Assembly (NCBI GenBank): GCA_003013855.2
Contig: ML058449.1
Location: 2,790,001 to 2,854,000 of the forward strand
DNA from: Liriodendron chinense
Lineage: Eukaryota > Streptophyta > Magnoliopsida > Magnoliales > Magnoliaceae
Direction: 5' to 3'
DNA: 64,000 nt
Shown: positions 23,460 to 36,854 of the stretch, piece after piece
How positions within the stretch are numbered: position 1 is the first letter of the stretch
How the letters are laid out: the number at the start of each line of letters is the position of its first letter
Translations under genes and position numbers: made by a program
The notes under the pieces: model-generated
Database searches by the model: none
What the model was told of the DNA's origin: nothing
Seen by the model: the letters and a program-made list of their open reading frames with translations, nothing else

Positions 23460-24906
23460 ATTCTAATAGAACCTGCACAAAATTCCAGCAGAATAGTTAT
23501 CAGGTGATAGAAATACTCTTTCTTTTCCAGCAAAAATTAGTGAGACAAATGTGCAAGAAATTCCTTAAATTTTCTTTTAAAGGATAGAAATTCCAAAATT
23601 CTATGAAACAACATGGAAATTGTATGATCTTCGACTCAACGATATGTGTCCTGTCCTCAAGGCTCCAGTTTATGAAAGTGGGTCCCATGGTTTGCTGATC
23701 CAGACTGTTGATCTGCTGGCCCCCTTCATAGATGGACCATGTCCAAAAACTTCTCCCAGATTGAAAGATCCTAAACATCCAACATTCGTTCTTGTTCTCG
23801 TTGCATGTAAATAGTTGCTGAAATCTTTTCTGAACTATTTGGAGGCAACCGACCGACTGCTTAGGATCATCCTAGTTTGGAGACTTTGGAGCATATCAAT
23901 TGCTTGGATTGCAGAACCAGGGTGTCACATTTGTCAGACCGATGGCTGCTGAAGGATGCTATACAGCAATACTGATTATGTTCTAACAGACACCGATGAC
24001 TTGAATCTGATAACAACTCTTGTAATGCGCTGAATTTGAATGCTTACCTTAAAAAGAAAGAACTCTTCTTAGATCGATCGATTGAGTTTGGCGTGATATC
24101 TATGTAATTTACGTTCGAATTGTAGTGGATTGAGCGCGAAAACAGTTTCGGAGTTTGAAGGTAGGCTTTCTGAATGCAGTTGAATATGGAAAGAATCTAG
24201 TTAGATTGAAAATGGAGAATGTAGTTGGATTGGAAATGGGTTTTCGAGGTTGACGTCGAGAATTGTCGGATGAGATGTTATTTGCAAATAGGCAGTCTTG
24301 AATTTATAGGAAGAGAGGGAAAATGGGGATGAAGATGGAAGAGGAAGGAGAACTTGGGGTGCACGTTTGTGGCTTGTATCACAATGGGAAGAGTAAGAGC
24401 TGTTGCTTCTCTTCTGCTTCCTTATTTTGAAGGATTAAACTTCTTCCCTCTTTTAATAATATCTTTCTTTTTGGAGTTGGCTTTTTCCCTGTTTTAGTTT
24501 TATTTGAATGTTTCTCAGTTTCTTTTATGTTATGATGTTTGTCTTTCTCCCTTTAACTTGCAGCATTTTGTTGCAGTGTCTTTGAGGATACCCTTTTTTC
24601 TGTTTTCCTCTTTAGAATTCTTTTTAGCATCTTTCATGAATCTAAGGAAGAGTAGTTATTTGACATACTATTGCAGAGTTTGATAAACCACACATGAGAA
24701 GGGTTGATGCACATGTGACGTACGTGTCTCAATCTCAGCTGTACAAATGTGTGGTCTCATTTTGGATCAGTTGAATTTTTTTATGGGCGGCCTGATCCTG
24801 ACCGTTGGATCGGTGGCTAATAAATGAATGGATGTAACGAAAAAGGTTATGGTCTAAAATAAATGGATGAAGTACACGGAAGTTAGGATGGAAGGGGTTT
24901 GTGTTG
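23460..24906 (-). promoter_or_regulatory. Upstream region of the ARM-repeat gene
   Basis: A minus-strand TTTTGTGCAG acceptor lies just above the coding start, at about 23472-23481, suggesting a 5' untranslated intron. Further upstream the sequence is T-rich and pyrimidine-rich, with no reading frame. No promoter element could be called with confidence. Confidence 0.35.
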
Positions 24907-25347
24907 TACTGAGTAAATTCTGTGGGGCCCACTGTGATGTATGTGTCTTATCCACGCTGTCCATCCATTTTCTCAGTTTTTGTAATGAGCCCAAAGTTGA
25001 AGCACATCCAAAGCTAAGGGGACCACAACACACAGGAAACAGTGGGAATCTAATGCCTACAGTTGAAAACTTCTTGAAGGCCACAGAAGTTTTGGATCAA
25101 CCTGATATCTGTGTTTTCACTTCGTCCATGTCTATGTGAATTTATGAGCTGGTTGGATTACAGATAAACATCATGACTGTGGTCCTTAAGAAGGTTTCAA
25201 TGGTAGACGTCATTATCCTTGTGGTGTGGTCCACTTGAGTTTTGGATATACTTCAATTTTGGGTTTATGCTAAAATGAGCTGATAAAACAGATGGACGGC
25301 ATGGATAAGACACATACATCATGATGGGCCCCACAGTTTACTCAGTA
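24907..25347. mobile_element. Hairpin (foldback) repeat of the GGGCCCAC...ATGTATGTG family
   Basis: The left arm TACTGAGTAAATTCTGTGGG and the right arm are reverse complements over about 60 bp (GGGCCCA...GATGTATGTGTCTTATCCA, then GTCCATC). Internal arms are also weakly complementary. 441 bp, no coding capacity. Related copies recur across the window. Confidence 0.8.
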
Positions 25348-25671
25348 TGCTATAGGGCAATCGGCTTCCAGTTAGGATAATCCATTCAGTCTGAATTTTG
25401 GGGTCGTGCCGCATCTATGGCTGGACATTGATTTGGATGCTTGGATTGATGTGGATGTATGGAACAGGCATGGTCGTGGCTGTGTGCACTTGTATGGGTA
25501 GCAGTACCGTTCGAGTATCAACGTTATTCTCTAGACCAAAAGGCCCTGCACCAAAGGAAGTCAGATACCTTCTTATTCAGGTTGTCTTTCGACTGTTTTT
25601 TTTCCAGTAAACGGTCAAAACCTTCCAGGAAATGAAATCAACGCCTTTAATTTTGGGCCAGCCATTTCTTT

Positions 25672-26017
25672 ATTCGGTTTGCGTCCTTTCTACTGATATG
25701 TGGAGGGGGCCATCATGATGTATCTGTTTATCCACGCCGTATATCCCTTTTTAAAGATGCATGAGACCAAGAATGAGGCAGATCCAACGTTAACGTGGAC
25801 CACACCAAGACTACTCTTGCATTTAATGCTTTGTGCATTTAATGGAACCCAAGCTTACTATTTGGCGTGGTCCACTTGAGCGTTTGATCTGTCTCATTCT
25901 TGATTTTATGCCTTAAAATTATCTTAGAAAAGGAATGGACAGGGTGGATAAACAGATTCATCACGGTGGACCCCTCCACAGATCAGTATGGACGCGGGGA
26001 AGTACGCAAACCGCGTA
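25672..26017. mobile_element. Second hairpin repeat of the same family
   Basis: Core 25691-25988 has TACTGAT...GTGGAGGGGG at the left and the complementary CCCCTCCACAGATCAGTA at the right. CGGTTTGCGT (left) and ACGCAAACCG (right) extend the inverted repeat outward. Diverged from its neighbour but with the same inner TTATCCACGCCGT motif. Confidence 0.75.
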
Positions 26018-27193
26018 CGGAATTTAGGGCGGTTTGGTCAATGTGTTGAGGGTATTATGGTCATGCGATGTCGGATCAGGATTTTTGCCGAAGAATTTCC
26101 GGGATGTAAAATTTATTAAATAATGCCGGGATGATCGGAAATTACATGAAGGTGCTGCTAGAGGGATTACATTACAAAAATGCCCTCATTTATTATTAGT
26201 ATTTTTTATGACCTACGGCATTTCCACACCTCTCTTGTTGGATGGGTCTAATCCCTAAGAGAGTGCAGGCAAACACTGCAATCCACGTACTCCAAGTAAG
26301 AGCGCAGGGAGAGGGAATCAATCACATTCCCTCATTTACTTTTCTCTTCAAGAGTAGTGAAGCTCAAGACTTACAGGGCCGCATGATATTTGTATAACAT
26401 CCAGCTCATCCGACATATGCACCCCACCACAGTGATAACATGAACAAAACATTATGCTGACTAGATCATCAAATGGGCTATGCGTGAATGGGGAGATTTT
26501 GAATGGTGCATATTATTTTTATGGATTGACCCGCCTTCTAATTGGATCCGTTGTTATTTTTTATTCTCTTAATAATAATGTTAGTGTGCATCTGTTGGAA
26601 CGGTTGAATGTGAGATACATGCCAAGTGGGCGCTACAATTCACGTTCTCCACTTTCTTGTAAATAGAAAGATGGAGGGCTCTAATGTAATTTCTCAAAAT
26701 CCATGTGCTCTTTTTTCTTCAGGATGAACTTAAAAGCTAGTTTTACATCATTTACAAATTGGTGGATCGATTCAACTCATATTTGGCACTGATGTACGGC
26801 TATCCTGATCATCCAAATTGTGGGTCCCATTGTGCACAGAGCATGTATCTAAAATCACACTGATTAAGCAATCTTCTATCTATTGAATTACTGGGGATGA
26901 TTAAAAGTGAAAAACAGTGAGTGGTACAAATTCGTCAGGAAATTCGGATGGTTAATATCATCTCCTCGGTGCAAATTTTTGGCTTTGCTCATCCACAGCT
27001 GGGTCAGCGATTCGGCAGTCTTGATTGACATAGTATTAAGAGTCGCTAGCAAATTTTTAAATGGTGCAAAAATAACATTGGCTCGCTCTGTTTTCTTTGA
27101 TTTTTTTAATTTTTTTTTCTTTTTTCTTTTAGACATTGATGCACGTCATCATGCCCCTCAAGACCATAGCGGATTGCCTGTGATGCCCTAGGC

Positions 27194-27411
27194 TGTGGGG
27201 TCCATAAAGATATCTGTGAGAAATCTACTCCGTCCATCTATTTTGAAATGCCACAATAGGACAGGATTTTAAAAATTAGGCAGATCCAAAACTCATTTGG
27301 GCCATACCACATGAAACATTAGGGATTGAACACGTGACAGAGTTTTGTATGAGGATGATATTTGTTCCTACAGATTATTTAAATGGCTATAATTCTATGA
27401 ACAGTTTAGAT

Positions 27412-27494
<83 letters not shown>

Positions 27495-27655
27495 GTCAAT
27501 TCCAAGAAGGTTTCGTCTGTTCCCATTGTTTTGTTGGTATGGCCCACCTGCGTTTTGGATCTTACTTATTTTTATAAACGTAACCTATAGCAGTCTTTCA
27601 AAATAGATGAACGGTGTGGATTTGTCATGACCATATTTGTGGACCCCACACAGCC
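27194..27655. mobile_element. Hairpin repeat inside copy A
   Basis: CTGTGGGGTCCA...CCGTCCATCTATTTTGAAA at the left mirrors the right end (AAAATAGATGAACGGTGTGG...GGACCCCACACAG). The same hairpin is at 54145-54565 in copy B. Confidence 0.7.
27414..27489. repeat. (AT)n microsatellite
   Basis: About 38 AT units. The matching site in copy B (54376-54383) has only three to four units. Confidence 0.95.
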
Positions 27656-27812
27656 CTGGGCATAAAGATATCTCTATGCTCGGGATCATAGGTAGAGCTA
27701 GACACGAACCAAGTTTGATTGTTCAAATTGAAAAAATTCAAATCAATTTCGATCAAAGCCCCATGCAACTCAATTTGAACTCAAACTTGACTTGAATATT
27801 GATGAACTCGAC

Positions 27813-27815
<3 letters not shown>

Positions 27816-27890
<75 letters not shown>
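27816..27890. repeat. (AT)n microsatellite
   Basis: About 37 AT units in the part of copy A that is missing from copy B. Confidence 0.95.
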
Positions 27891-27893
<3 letters not shown>

Positions 27894-28691
27894 TAGGAAG
27901 GTTTCAATGGTGGACATCATTCTCCTCACTGTTTCTTGTGATGTGGTCCACTTGAGCTTCATATTTGCCTTAGTTTTTGTCAATTAAAAACTTTAAACCT
28001 TATGATATATAATTTGTGAACAAATTGATATTTACTATTCACCAATCAATCGAATGATCTGGTCAAGTCCATGTTCTGTTTGGATCGTTGCCCACCTCTA
28101 GTCATAAGCAATCCGCTCTCCCTTCTTACAAACATATTAATAATGAGTCGGAGTGACCTGCTTGCCTTTAACTGTCTTCTCGTTTGCCGAAGACCCGATT
28201 GGTCCCGCTCAGCAACGTTGTCCACATGGCTGCATTCATTTAGTGCCATCAAATGCTAACGTGTACTGAGCTTGAAAAATCACGCGGCAAACAGTAATAC
28301 CTATTAAAACCGAGCAGACAGTCGGAACTCATTAATAATTGTTTGAATCTTTCAGTGCAATATTACAATGAGAAGCGTAATCTTCAGCCGCTAAATAAAT
28401 GGGCCCAGTCAAGCCATATCAGCATTTTCAGAACGTTTATCTGATGGCCTTCATTTTAGATTGCTCCACTGCCAAAGAATCAATGGAATTGGCTGATTCT
28501 AACGATCTGATCAAGCGATTTCTGCTTACGTGGAACATAGCATTTCTGAACCGTCCGTTTTATAGGCCATAGGTAGGACGGCTACATTGGTATCATCTGT
28601 AATGCATTTCGCATAGGGTTTATCCACAGTGGGCCCAACAGATGGGTAGTTGAGATTATGCTGTGATTCTTCGTGGGTCCCTGAATATTTC

Positions 28692-29212
28692 TAGGGCTGT
28701 AAATGGTCGGGTTCGGGGTGGGTTTAGCCAAAACCAGACCAGCCCATTTACTAAACGGGTCTGGGTCCAAATTTTAGACCCAGACCCTTTTACTAAATGG
28801 GCGGGTCCGGGTCGGGTCTGAGTCAGCCAATCAGACCCATTTATAAATGGGTCTGGGTCTAGTAGAGGAAGATCCACCCAGTCCCATTTATAAATGAACG
28901 GGGTCTAATGGGTCTGGGTCTGGGTCTGGATCAAGTATGCAAGCATTTTACAAGGCTTAAAACTGGGTCTGGACGGGTCTGGGCTGGACGGGTCCCTTGT
29001 AACATAGACTAAACCCGCCCACTTACTAAATGGGTTTGGGTCAGGTCGGATCGGGCCTAATATAAAGGAAACCAGACCCAAACCCATTTAACAAATGGGT
29101 CTGTTCTTGGACCCAGACCCGTACCATCTAACAAATGGGTCGGGTCTAGGTTGGGTCTAAATGGGTTGGGTCTGGGTACCCCATCGGGTCCACTAACCCA
29201 TTTACAGCCCTA
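28692..29212. mobile_element. Non-autonomous hAT element with perfect 8-bp target duplication
   Basis: 521 bp. The 15-bp terminal inverted repeat TAGGGCTGTAAATGG is perfect at both ends. Target duplication AATATTTC lies at 28684-28691 and 29213-29220. The interior is made of many GGGTCTGGGT and AAATGGGTC words in both orientations, with no transposase. The undisturbed site with a single AATATTTC is preserved in copy B at 55100-55107. Confidence 0.93.
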
Positions 29213-29267
29213 AATATTTCCACGGACGCGGATTAGCTAACGACAGTGTCAGCAGCGAGATTCCGAC

Positions 29268-29504
29268 CGAAGTGACGTCATCAAGTTCTGTGGGCCCCAC
29301 CATGATATATCTGTTGCATCCACACCGTCCATCCATTTGAAGAGATTATTTTATGTCATGAAACAAAGAATGGGCCAAATCCAAATCTCAAGTAGACCCC
29401 ACCACAGAAAAAACTTGGGAGAGTATCGTCCACCATTGAAACCTTCTTATGCCTACCATGATAGTTTTTTTTGAGATCCAGCCTGTTCATAAGTTCAAAA
29501 AAAC
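29268..29504. mobile_element. Left half of a hairpin repeat split by the MULE
   Basis: GTGACGTCATCAAGTTCTGT then GGGCCCCACCATGATATATC form the left arm. The other half lies beyond the MULE at 42561-42805, where ACATACGTCATGGCGGGGCC and CAGAACTTGGTGACGTCA mirror it. The unsplit relative is at 59930-60590. Confidence 0.82.
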
Positions 29505-30575
<1,071 letters not shown>

Positions 30576-31032
30576 AAGTGAGTTTTATGGGTTTTATGGT
30601 TTACTAAACCTCACTAACATATGGGTTTTTATGTTCTAATAGGTATACAATATACTCTATTTTCAGTTTTAATAAGTGAGTTTTATAGTTCACCGACCCT
30701 GATTAAGATATGCTCACAGCATGTTTTTGTGTGTTTTTTTTTTCTTTTTCACCATTTAAATATAATTTTGGTATTGCTTTAGGGTTTTTATATATTGAAT
30801 GAATGACTCCTAATTAGGGATTTTATTTGATGATCATAGGAGAGCATAATTGGTAGGGAGGTGTGGGCCAATATAGGCAGCTTCTATTGCAAAGGAACTA
30901 CATGAAATTCTTGGTAGCTTTCACATCTTTTACTTTGTGCCATGGAAAAAAAATCATCCTTTTATCTCTGTTCAAGGTGTATATAGTTTGTATGATTTGA
31001 ATGTTTTTTTCTTTTGAAGATCAATTGGTGAG
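30576..31032. other. Region between MULE terminal repeat and transposase
   Basis: AT-rich with GTGAGTTTTAT repeated at 30577 and 30674. No gene. It may hold the transposase promoter and leader, but nothing specific can be called. Confidence 0.4.
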
Positions 31033-33855
31033 ATGGGTACTGATAATACATTGGAGAGTCATAGATTTTCTCAGCCATGTCCTCAACCATGTCGAAGGTT
31101 GGAATTTGATGTTGATATAAATGATCAAGAAACAAACAAGCAGGTAGATGATCAACAAGCAAATCAAGATGTACCGGTCAATATAAATGACAAGTTACAA
31201 GAAGAACCAAAACTTGGAATTGAGTTTGCTTCTGAAGAGGTTGCATATGAATTTTACAACAGGTATGCTAGTAAAATAGGGTTTAGCATTCGGAGGTCGG
31301 CTCTAAAGAAATCAGATTATGGTACCCTACGTAAGAGGAAATTCTGTTGTTCTAAACAAGGCCTAAGAAATAAGAAGAAACAAGTTCAACCGAAGTTTGT
31401 GCGTGTGTTTACAAGAACCCAATGCCTAGCAAGCATGACGATTCTTCTTCAAAGCAATGGGAAATATAGAGTAACGAAGTTTGTAGCGGAGCATAATCAT
31501 GAGGTTGCTACACCGTCGAAGGTGCACATGTTAAGGTCACATAGAGGCTTGACCGATGATCAAAAAGCTGAAGCAGATAGGGCGGATGATTCAGGAATAA
31601 AACCCAGTGCAGCTGTAGAATTGTTGAGTAGGCAATATGGAGGTCGGGAGAATATGGGTTTTCAACCCATTGATTACAAAAACTATTTACAAAGGAAACG
31701 AATGAAAGCCATGGAAAAGGGTGATGCAGGAGCCATTCTAGAATACTTTCAGAAAATGACAGCAGATGACCCATCTTTCTTTTATGCAATACAAGTAGAT
31801 GAAGATGATCAGATCACGAACATGTTTTGGGCAGATGGGAAGTCTATAGTAGATTATAGTGTTTTCGGGGACGTGGTTTGCTTTGATACCACATACAGAA
31901 TAAATAAGTACGGACGGCCATTTGCTCCATTTGTTGGGGTAAATCATCATAAGCAAACTGTAATATTCGGCGCGGCCTTGCTATATGACGAAACAATCGA
32001 ATCTTTCAAGTGGTTATTTCAAACATTTTTGAGTGCAATGTTTGGAAAAAAACCAATGACAATCTTGACAGATCAAGATGCTGCAATGGCCAATGCGATA
32101 GCTTCAGTATTGTTGGGAACATATTATCGTCTATGCATTTGGCATATCTATCAAAATGCCGCCAAACACCTTGGCCATCTATTTAAAAATTCAAAGGGTT
32201 TCGAATATGATTTTACTAGATGCATATATGATTATGATGTGGAGGAAGAGTTTTTAATTGCATGGAGTAATATGCTTGAGAAATATGATTTAATGCAAAA
32301 CAAGTGGCTACAGGATCTATTTAAAGAAAAGAAAAAATGGGCTTTGGTTTATGGACGAAATACATTCTGTGCTGACATGAAGAGCACACAACGAAGTGAG
32401 AGTATGAATGGTTTGTTGAAAAAGTATCTGAACTGTAAGCATAATCTCTTGCGGTTCTTCACTCAATATGAACGGGTAGTGGCTGATCGACGATACCAAG
32501 AAGCTATGGCCGATTTCAAGATGAGGCAAAGTACTCCGGTAATGTTTCTTGATGTAAAGATGTTAGAGGAAGCGGCAAAGGTATACACTCCAAAAGTATT
32601 TGAAATATTTCAAGATGAGTATAAAAAAATATTTGGTCCTTCAATTTTTAAATGTGGTGAGTTTGGTACGGTTGTAGAGTTCAGAATTATTAATAATGAC
32701 AGAGATAAAGGGCGTATTGTTAGATTTAACTCATTGAATAGTACAGTGTCGTGTAGCTGCAAGAAGTTTGAGTTTGTGGGGATTTTATGTAGTCACGCAT
32801 TGAAAGTCTTAGATTGTTACAATATAAAAGTGCTTCCTCCACAATATATTTTGAAGAGATGGCAAAAAGATGCAAAGCTAGGTTGGCTACAAATCGTATT
32901 GGGTTGGCACTACAAGGTGATCGCAATGTAGTTTCAGGCAAGCGGTACAATTACTTATGTCGCAAGCTTCTTAAAATTGTGGCAATGGCTGGAGAGCATG
33001 ATGAGGTTTTCAAAATTGTTAATCGAAATGCTGATAAACTTCATGATGAAGCGATGGAATGTCTTAAAAGTATCAAGGAGCCTCCGGTAAAGTTTTCTGA
33101 AGATGTTGAAGAAAGTGTATATATTGAATGTGCACACCTTAAGCCTACCAAAACTATAAATGCTGAAATTGTGCACTCTGAGCCGACTGAAAGTATAGAT
33201 ATTGAACGTGTGCACACTCAGCCGATTGAGATTGTAGATACTGAAAGCGCACGCAATAAGCCGTCTGTTAATGAAGTTACTTTTGTAGATAGTTTGAGTT
33301 CACATACTGTAACTGGGATTAAATTAAAGAAAACAGTCCGAGGTAGTCGTCGTATGTATAAAAATCCTCTAGATAAAGTTAAGAAGAAAAGATCCCAAAC
33401 CGAATCAGTTCATCCACAAGCAAATGAAGAGAGACATGTAATGGGCCAAGCATCAAACATGCACGACCTATCATTCCTACCTCCACAATATCCATTTACA
33501 GTCTTCCCATCAAATCATTTTAAGCAGGTATAATTGAAAACTTCTTTACTACAGCGTATCTTGTCATATGCTATTGTTGTTAAAGTTTATTTATTTTGTT
33601 TTCCCTCTATTAAGGTTCACATATTGCGGTGAGGAGTTCTTTTGGATTACCAAGTGGATCTAATGGTGGACATGGTCATCATATGGTGATGGTCTACACT
33701 CCTCAATTATCAAGTGGGTCTATCAATGCACCATTGACTCAACATAGGTACCAATCATCTAATGTTAGCACACCCCAACAAAACCCTTCAAACATCGAAA
33801 CTCAGATACCCGGGAGTGGTCATAGTGGATCTATGAGTGGTTTTGTATTTGGTCA
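31033..33855 (+). CDS. FAR1/FHY3-type MULE transposase (C-terminal frameshift)
   Basis: The first frame, 31033-32931 (632 aa), contains a FAR1 DNA-binding domain at about 64-157 with C105/C106, C131, H154 and H156. The MULE catalytic domain has D285 (VVCFDTTYR), D347 (TDQDAAMA) and E456 (TQRSESMN), fitting a DDE triad. The SWIM zinc finger has C574, C576, C586 and H588. After YILKRWQKDAK the family's C-terminal region continues in another frame from about 32880 (GKRYNYLCRKLLKIVAMAGE) to about 33528. A possible further exon, 33617-33855, is rich in Gly, Ser and His and ends at a GT. The catalytic part is undamaged; the tail needs one frame change. Such proteins bind element ends and cut and join DNA in the nucleus. 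Its position inside terminal repeats says transposon, not a domesticated FRS gene. Confidence 0.9.
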
Positions 33856-34876
33856 GGTAAAACATATTTATCTGGTATAATATTGAACAAACTCTTTTTA
33901 TTATAAATATTGTGAGGCATCATAATGAGTTAGTTGTGAAATTTTATATGCAAGAATTACCACTATCTGACAACAATCAAGTAATTTTGAATGAAGTACT
34001 GAATCGTGGAAATACTTGCATTCAGTACCCATTTACACCCAGGTAATTTGAACCCTTGAGTATTTTCTTTTTAGTTGTCCATTGGAGAGGGATTGATTAA
34101 ATGCTAGGACTGTCCATTAAATGGGGACAAATTCAATACTAGTGTTCTCCATTACTAATCTTCATCTAATAACTCAAAACTCCAATGTATGTGATTGTTT
34201 CCTTGAATTTATCATTAATTTGATACCATTTGTTCTTTTTTTTTCACAATCCATGAGGAATTGACCGATGAAGAGTGGAGGGGCACATTTTACATATCCA
34301 TGCACATGAGAAGCATAGATGAGGTATATCTCTTCAACTTCAAATAGCCTAGTTTTGATTGCTCCCATCATGGATGAACCATGCCAAAAAAATTTCTTCA
34401 ATTGGTCAACTATAAGCCCTCTAGTGGTAGCATGTAAAATATGTGTTAAACAAGAAATGCACCAACAATCCACACCCAATGGAGAAAAGATTAGATTTGG
34501 TGGTTGTGATGTTTTTTTGTTTGAGATGATGGTTCATGCATGATGAGAACAAAATTTAAGTTCATTTTTACAATGAGACATAGCTAATGCATGTAAGTGC
34601 TAACAGGGGATTGTCATGTCTTTCTTTACAAGATGATGGTGCTAGCGGGGATATGTTGTTGGAACTTTTTGTCGTGGTGGTAGGTTGTTATGGGAGGAAG
34701 CTTGTTTTGGGGTTGTTTGGTTGTGGAGCAAGTGGGGTTGATGTCTCTTGGCTGCAATGCATTGCTTGGGGACATGTTTACTGACAATTGGGAGAGCCTT
34801 CACAATGCTTTTGGGCCCTCGATTTTTTGTGTTGGGTCCATTTTTGTTTATATTTTAGCCAATTAAAAATGGATAT
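33856..34876. other. MULE interior downstream of the transposase
   Basis: Probable 3' end of the transposase transcript and unrecognised AT-rich DNA. Short open frames here look like chance. Confidence 0.4.
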
Positions 34877-35085
34877 ATGATAGGTGATACCTAATTCTTT
34901 TTGTGACCCACCCTAATGTTTTGTATATATAATAGGTGAGGCCTAATTCTTTTTGTGGAGCCCATCTGAATCTTTTGTATATGATACATGAGGCCGATTC
35001 TTTTTGTGGCGCCCACTTGAATATATTTTATATGATAGGTGAGGCCCAATTCCTTTTGTGGAGCCCACTTGAATCATTTTTTTGC
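34877..35085 (+). repeat. Tandem repeat, about 52-58 bp, four units
   Basis: The core GATAGGTGAGGCCTAATTCT then TTTTGTGGAGCCCA recurs near 34879, 34934, 34987 and 35034 with small changes. Confidence 0.82.
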
Positions 35086-35795
35086 GCAAGGATCAAGCAT
35101 CATATTTGTTTGGCAGCCTAGGAGTATTCCCAGGTAATTAGGTCTAATTTTTTTTTTTTATTATTTCAACGTTCCATGTGTGCAACGTAATTGAAGGAAA
35201 CGAACCCATTTTTTTTTGTTCAAACAATCCAATAAATGCTGACCAATCTTATAGATCATCATCTAAAACAGGACCCATAATTTCGACAGTCTAATCTGAC
35301 TCATATGTTGCTACAAAAAACAGGTTTTATGCGGCTAGTATTTAACCGATTGTGTAAATGATTCAGCTCTGAAATTTACAACTTAGGTAAATTTATTTCT
35401 TAGTGGGTTATTTGTTGCTTCAGCTCTGAAATACAATGCTTTTAGTAACGAGTGACTCATTGAGAGTTGGAGCAGCCCGCATTTTCTGACCATATAGTCT
35501 ACACGGTGGGGCCCACCTTATGTATGTCTCTAATGTCACACTCACCTGCCAAATTAAAATGATTTGGCCCACATTAATGCTCCAAATTGAATTTTTACCC
35601 TTTCAATATGATCATGGCTACAATCGGCTGAGGTCATGGTCCATCAACAATGGGGGGCAAAGATGAACGGTCCAAATCATTTAGACATCACATGGGTGGG
35701 CAAGTCAAAGGTCTGGTGGCATAATTTCTTTGTATAGGCCTAAGTATCTTCAGATGAGGAAATTAAAATTAAAATTCAATCCTCTGTCGCTGTGT
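35086..35795. other. MULE interior, unrecognised
   Basis: A partial hairpin-family arm occurs near 35505 (GTGGGGCCCACCTTATGTAT). No gene seen. Confidence 0.4.
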
Positions 35796-35806
35796 ACAAA
35801 TCATGT

Positions 35807-35993
35807 GGTAGACCGAGTGAAGATAACATCCATAGCGCAAGTGGTGGTAGACCGAGTGAAGATAGTCTCGTTTCAACACTGAGGTCATGGTATCGATTCC
35901 CACAGTGGGGTGGCTAACATTGCAGTGTGATTAACAGGGTTGGGTGGGTGCACTAACAGTGGGCTGTCTACAAAAAAAAAAAAAAAGGAAAAA
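35807..35993 (+). mobile_element. tRNA-derived SINE with 11-bp target duplication
   Basis: Flanked by ACAAATCATGT at 35796-35806 and 35994-36004. It has an A-box-like TAGCGCAAGTGG at about 35832 and a B-box-like GGTATCGATTCC near 35889, and ends in an A-rich tail (35971-35993). The order of internal RNA polymerase III boxes and the poly(A) tail support a SINE. Confidence 0.75.
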
Positions 35994-36004
35994 ACAAATC
36001 ATGT

Positions 36005-36854
36005 ACACACATCTACGATGATCATCAATCAATGCGCCTCATTGATTGGATTGTTGGTCAGTTTCTTTCTACAGGTTGGGCCCATGTTATTTGATCAGAT
36101 TATTGGTCAGTTGTAGTAGAGAAATGTAACTCGGTTGTACTAGAGAAATGTAACTGCAACTTTAGGGCTATTACAGTACTGCCTCGTTATGAATACAAGG
36201 TAACATCATCAACTGTTGTCATAGCCTTTTAATTAAATCGGAAAGTTCTCAATTGAATTGATGAGTGCAACTCTAGCCGGCTTTGAGCTGCCTAATCCCA
36301 CCTCTAAGGAGCCCATGGATTCCCCAATGAATTGCCATCCACAATGAGCTTCCAACATCTTGCAGGAGGCAGCTTCCAAGAAACCAAGTGCTAGCTTTTG
36401 TAGTCTCCTGATTATCATGAGAAGTAATTTTTTTACTCGGGTGTGAGTTTTAATGCACCCTTCTTTTTTGGGTCCATGCACGCTTTTTACTCGGGAAGAT
36501 CTTCTCGGGTCCATGCACCCTCTGGAACTCCTAACTAATACATCAATGTTTGCTCTCTTTCTTTCTTTTTTTCCTTGCAAACCACAACTGACAACTCTTT
36601 AAACATGTTCACTGGTTTGTGATTTTCATAAGATTAGTGACGTGGTAACATATTATCTGCTGAAGCTTTGTCTCTTCACCACCGGCAAAAATTCCAAGCT
36701 ATATCTTTCTTGATAATCTACTTAGTTAAGTAGGTTTTCAAGAAAGATACAACTTCCCTGTATATGCCTTAAGTATGCATAGCTAAGGAAATTAAAATTC
36801 ACATTCAATCCTCAGTAGATGAATGATCCTCCCCATCTAATGAACAAAGTATCC
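36005..36854. other. MULE interior, unrecognised
   Basis: Contains small direct repeats such as GGGTCCATGCA (36471, 36508) and TGTAACT (36127, 36150). No gene. Confidence 0.4.

Larger units (their letters stand above)
26080..28691 (+). repeat. Duplicated block, copy A (left part)
   Basis: Collinear with 53030-55107 in the same orientation. Shared landmarks include AAATAATGCC, TTACAAAAATGCCCTCAT, AATGGTGCATATTATTTTTA, TTGTGGGTCCCATTGTGCAC and CTTCGTGGGTCCCTGAATAT. Copy A has extra DNA near 27690-28185 and longer AT runs. It contains no gene. After the hAT insertion the block continues to 29504 and then, past the MULE, from 42561 to about 42870. Confidence 0.82.

Noticed and set aside
31033..33855. 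Interpretation as a domesticated FHY3/FAR1 (FRS) host gene
   Set aside because: It lies between kilobase inverted repeats with a 9-bp target duplication and has a frameshift, so a transposon gene is the simpler reading.
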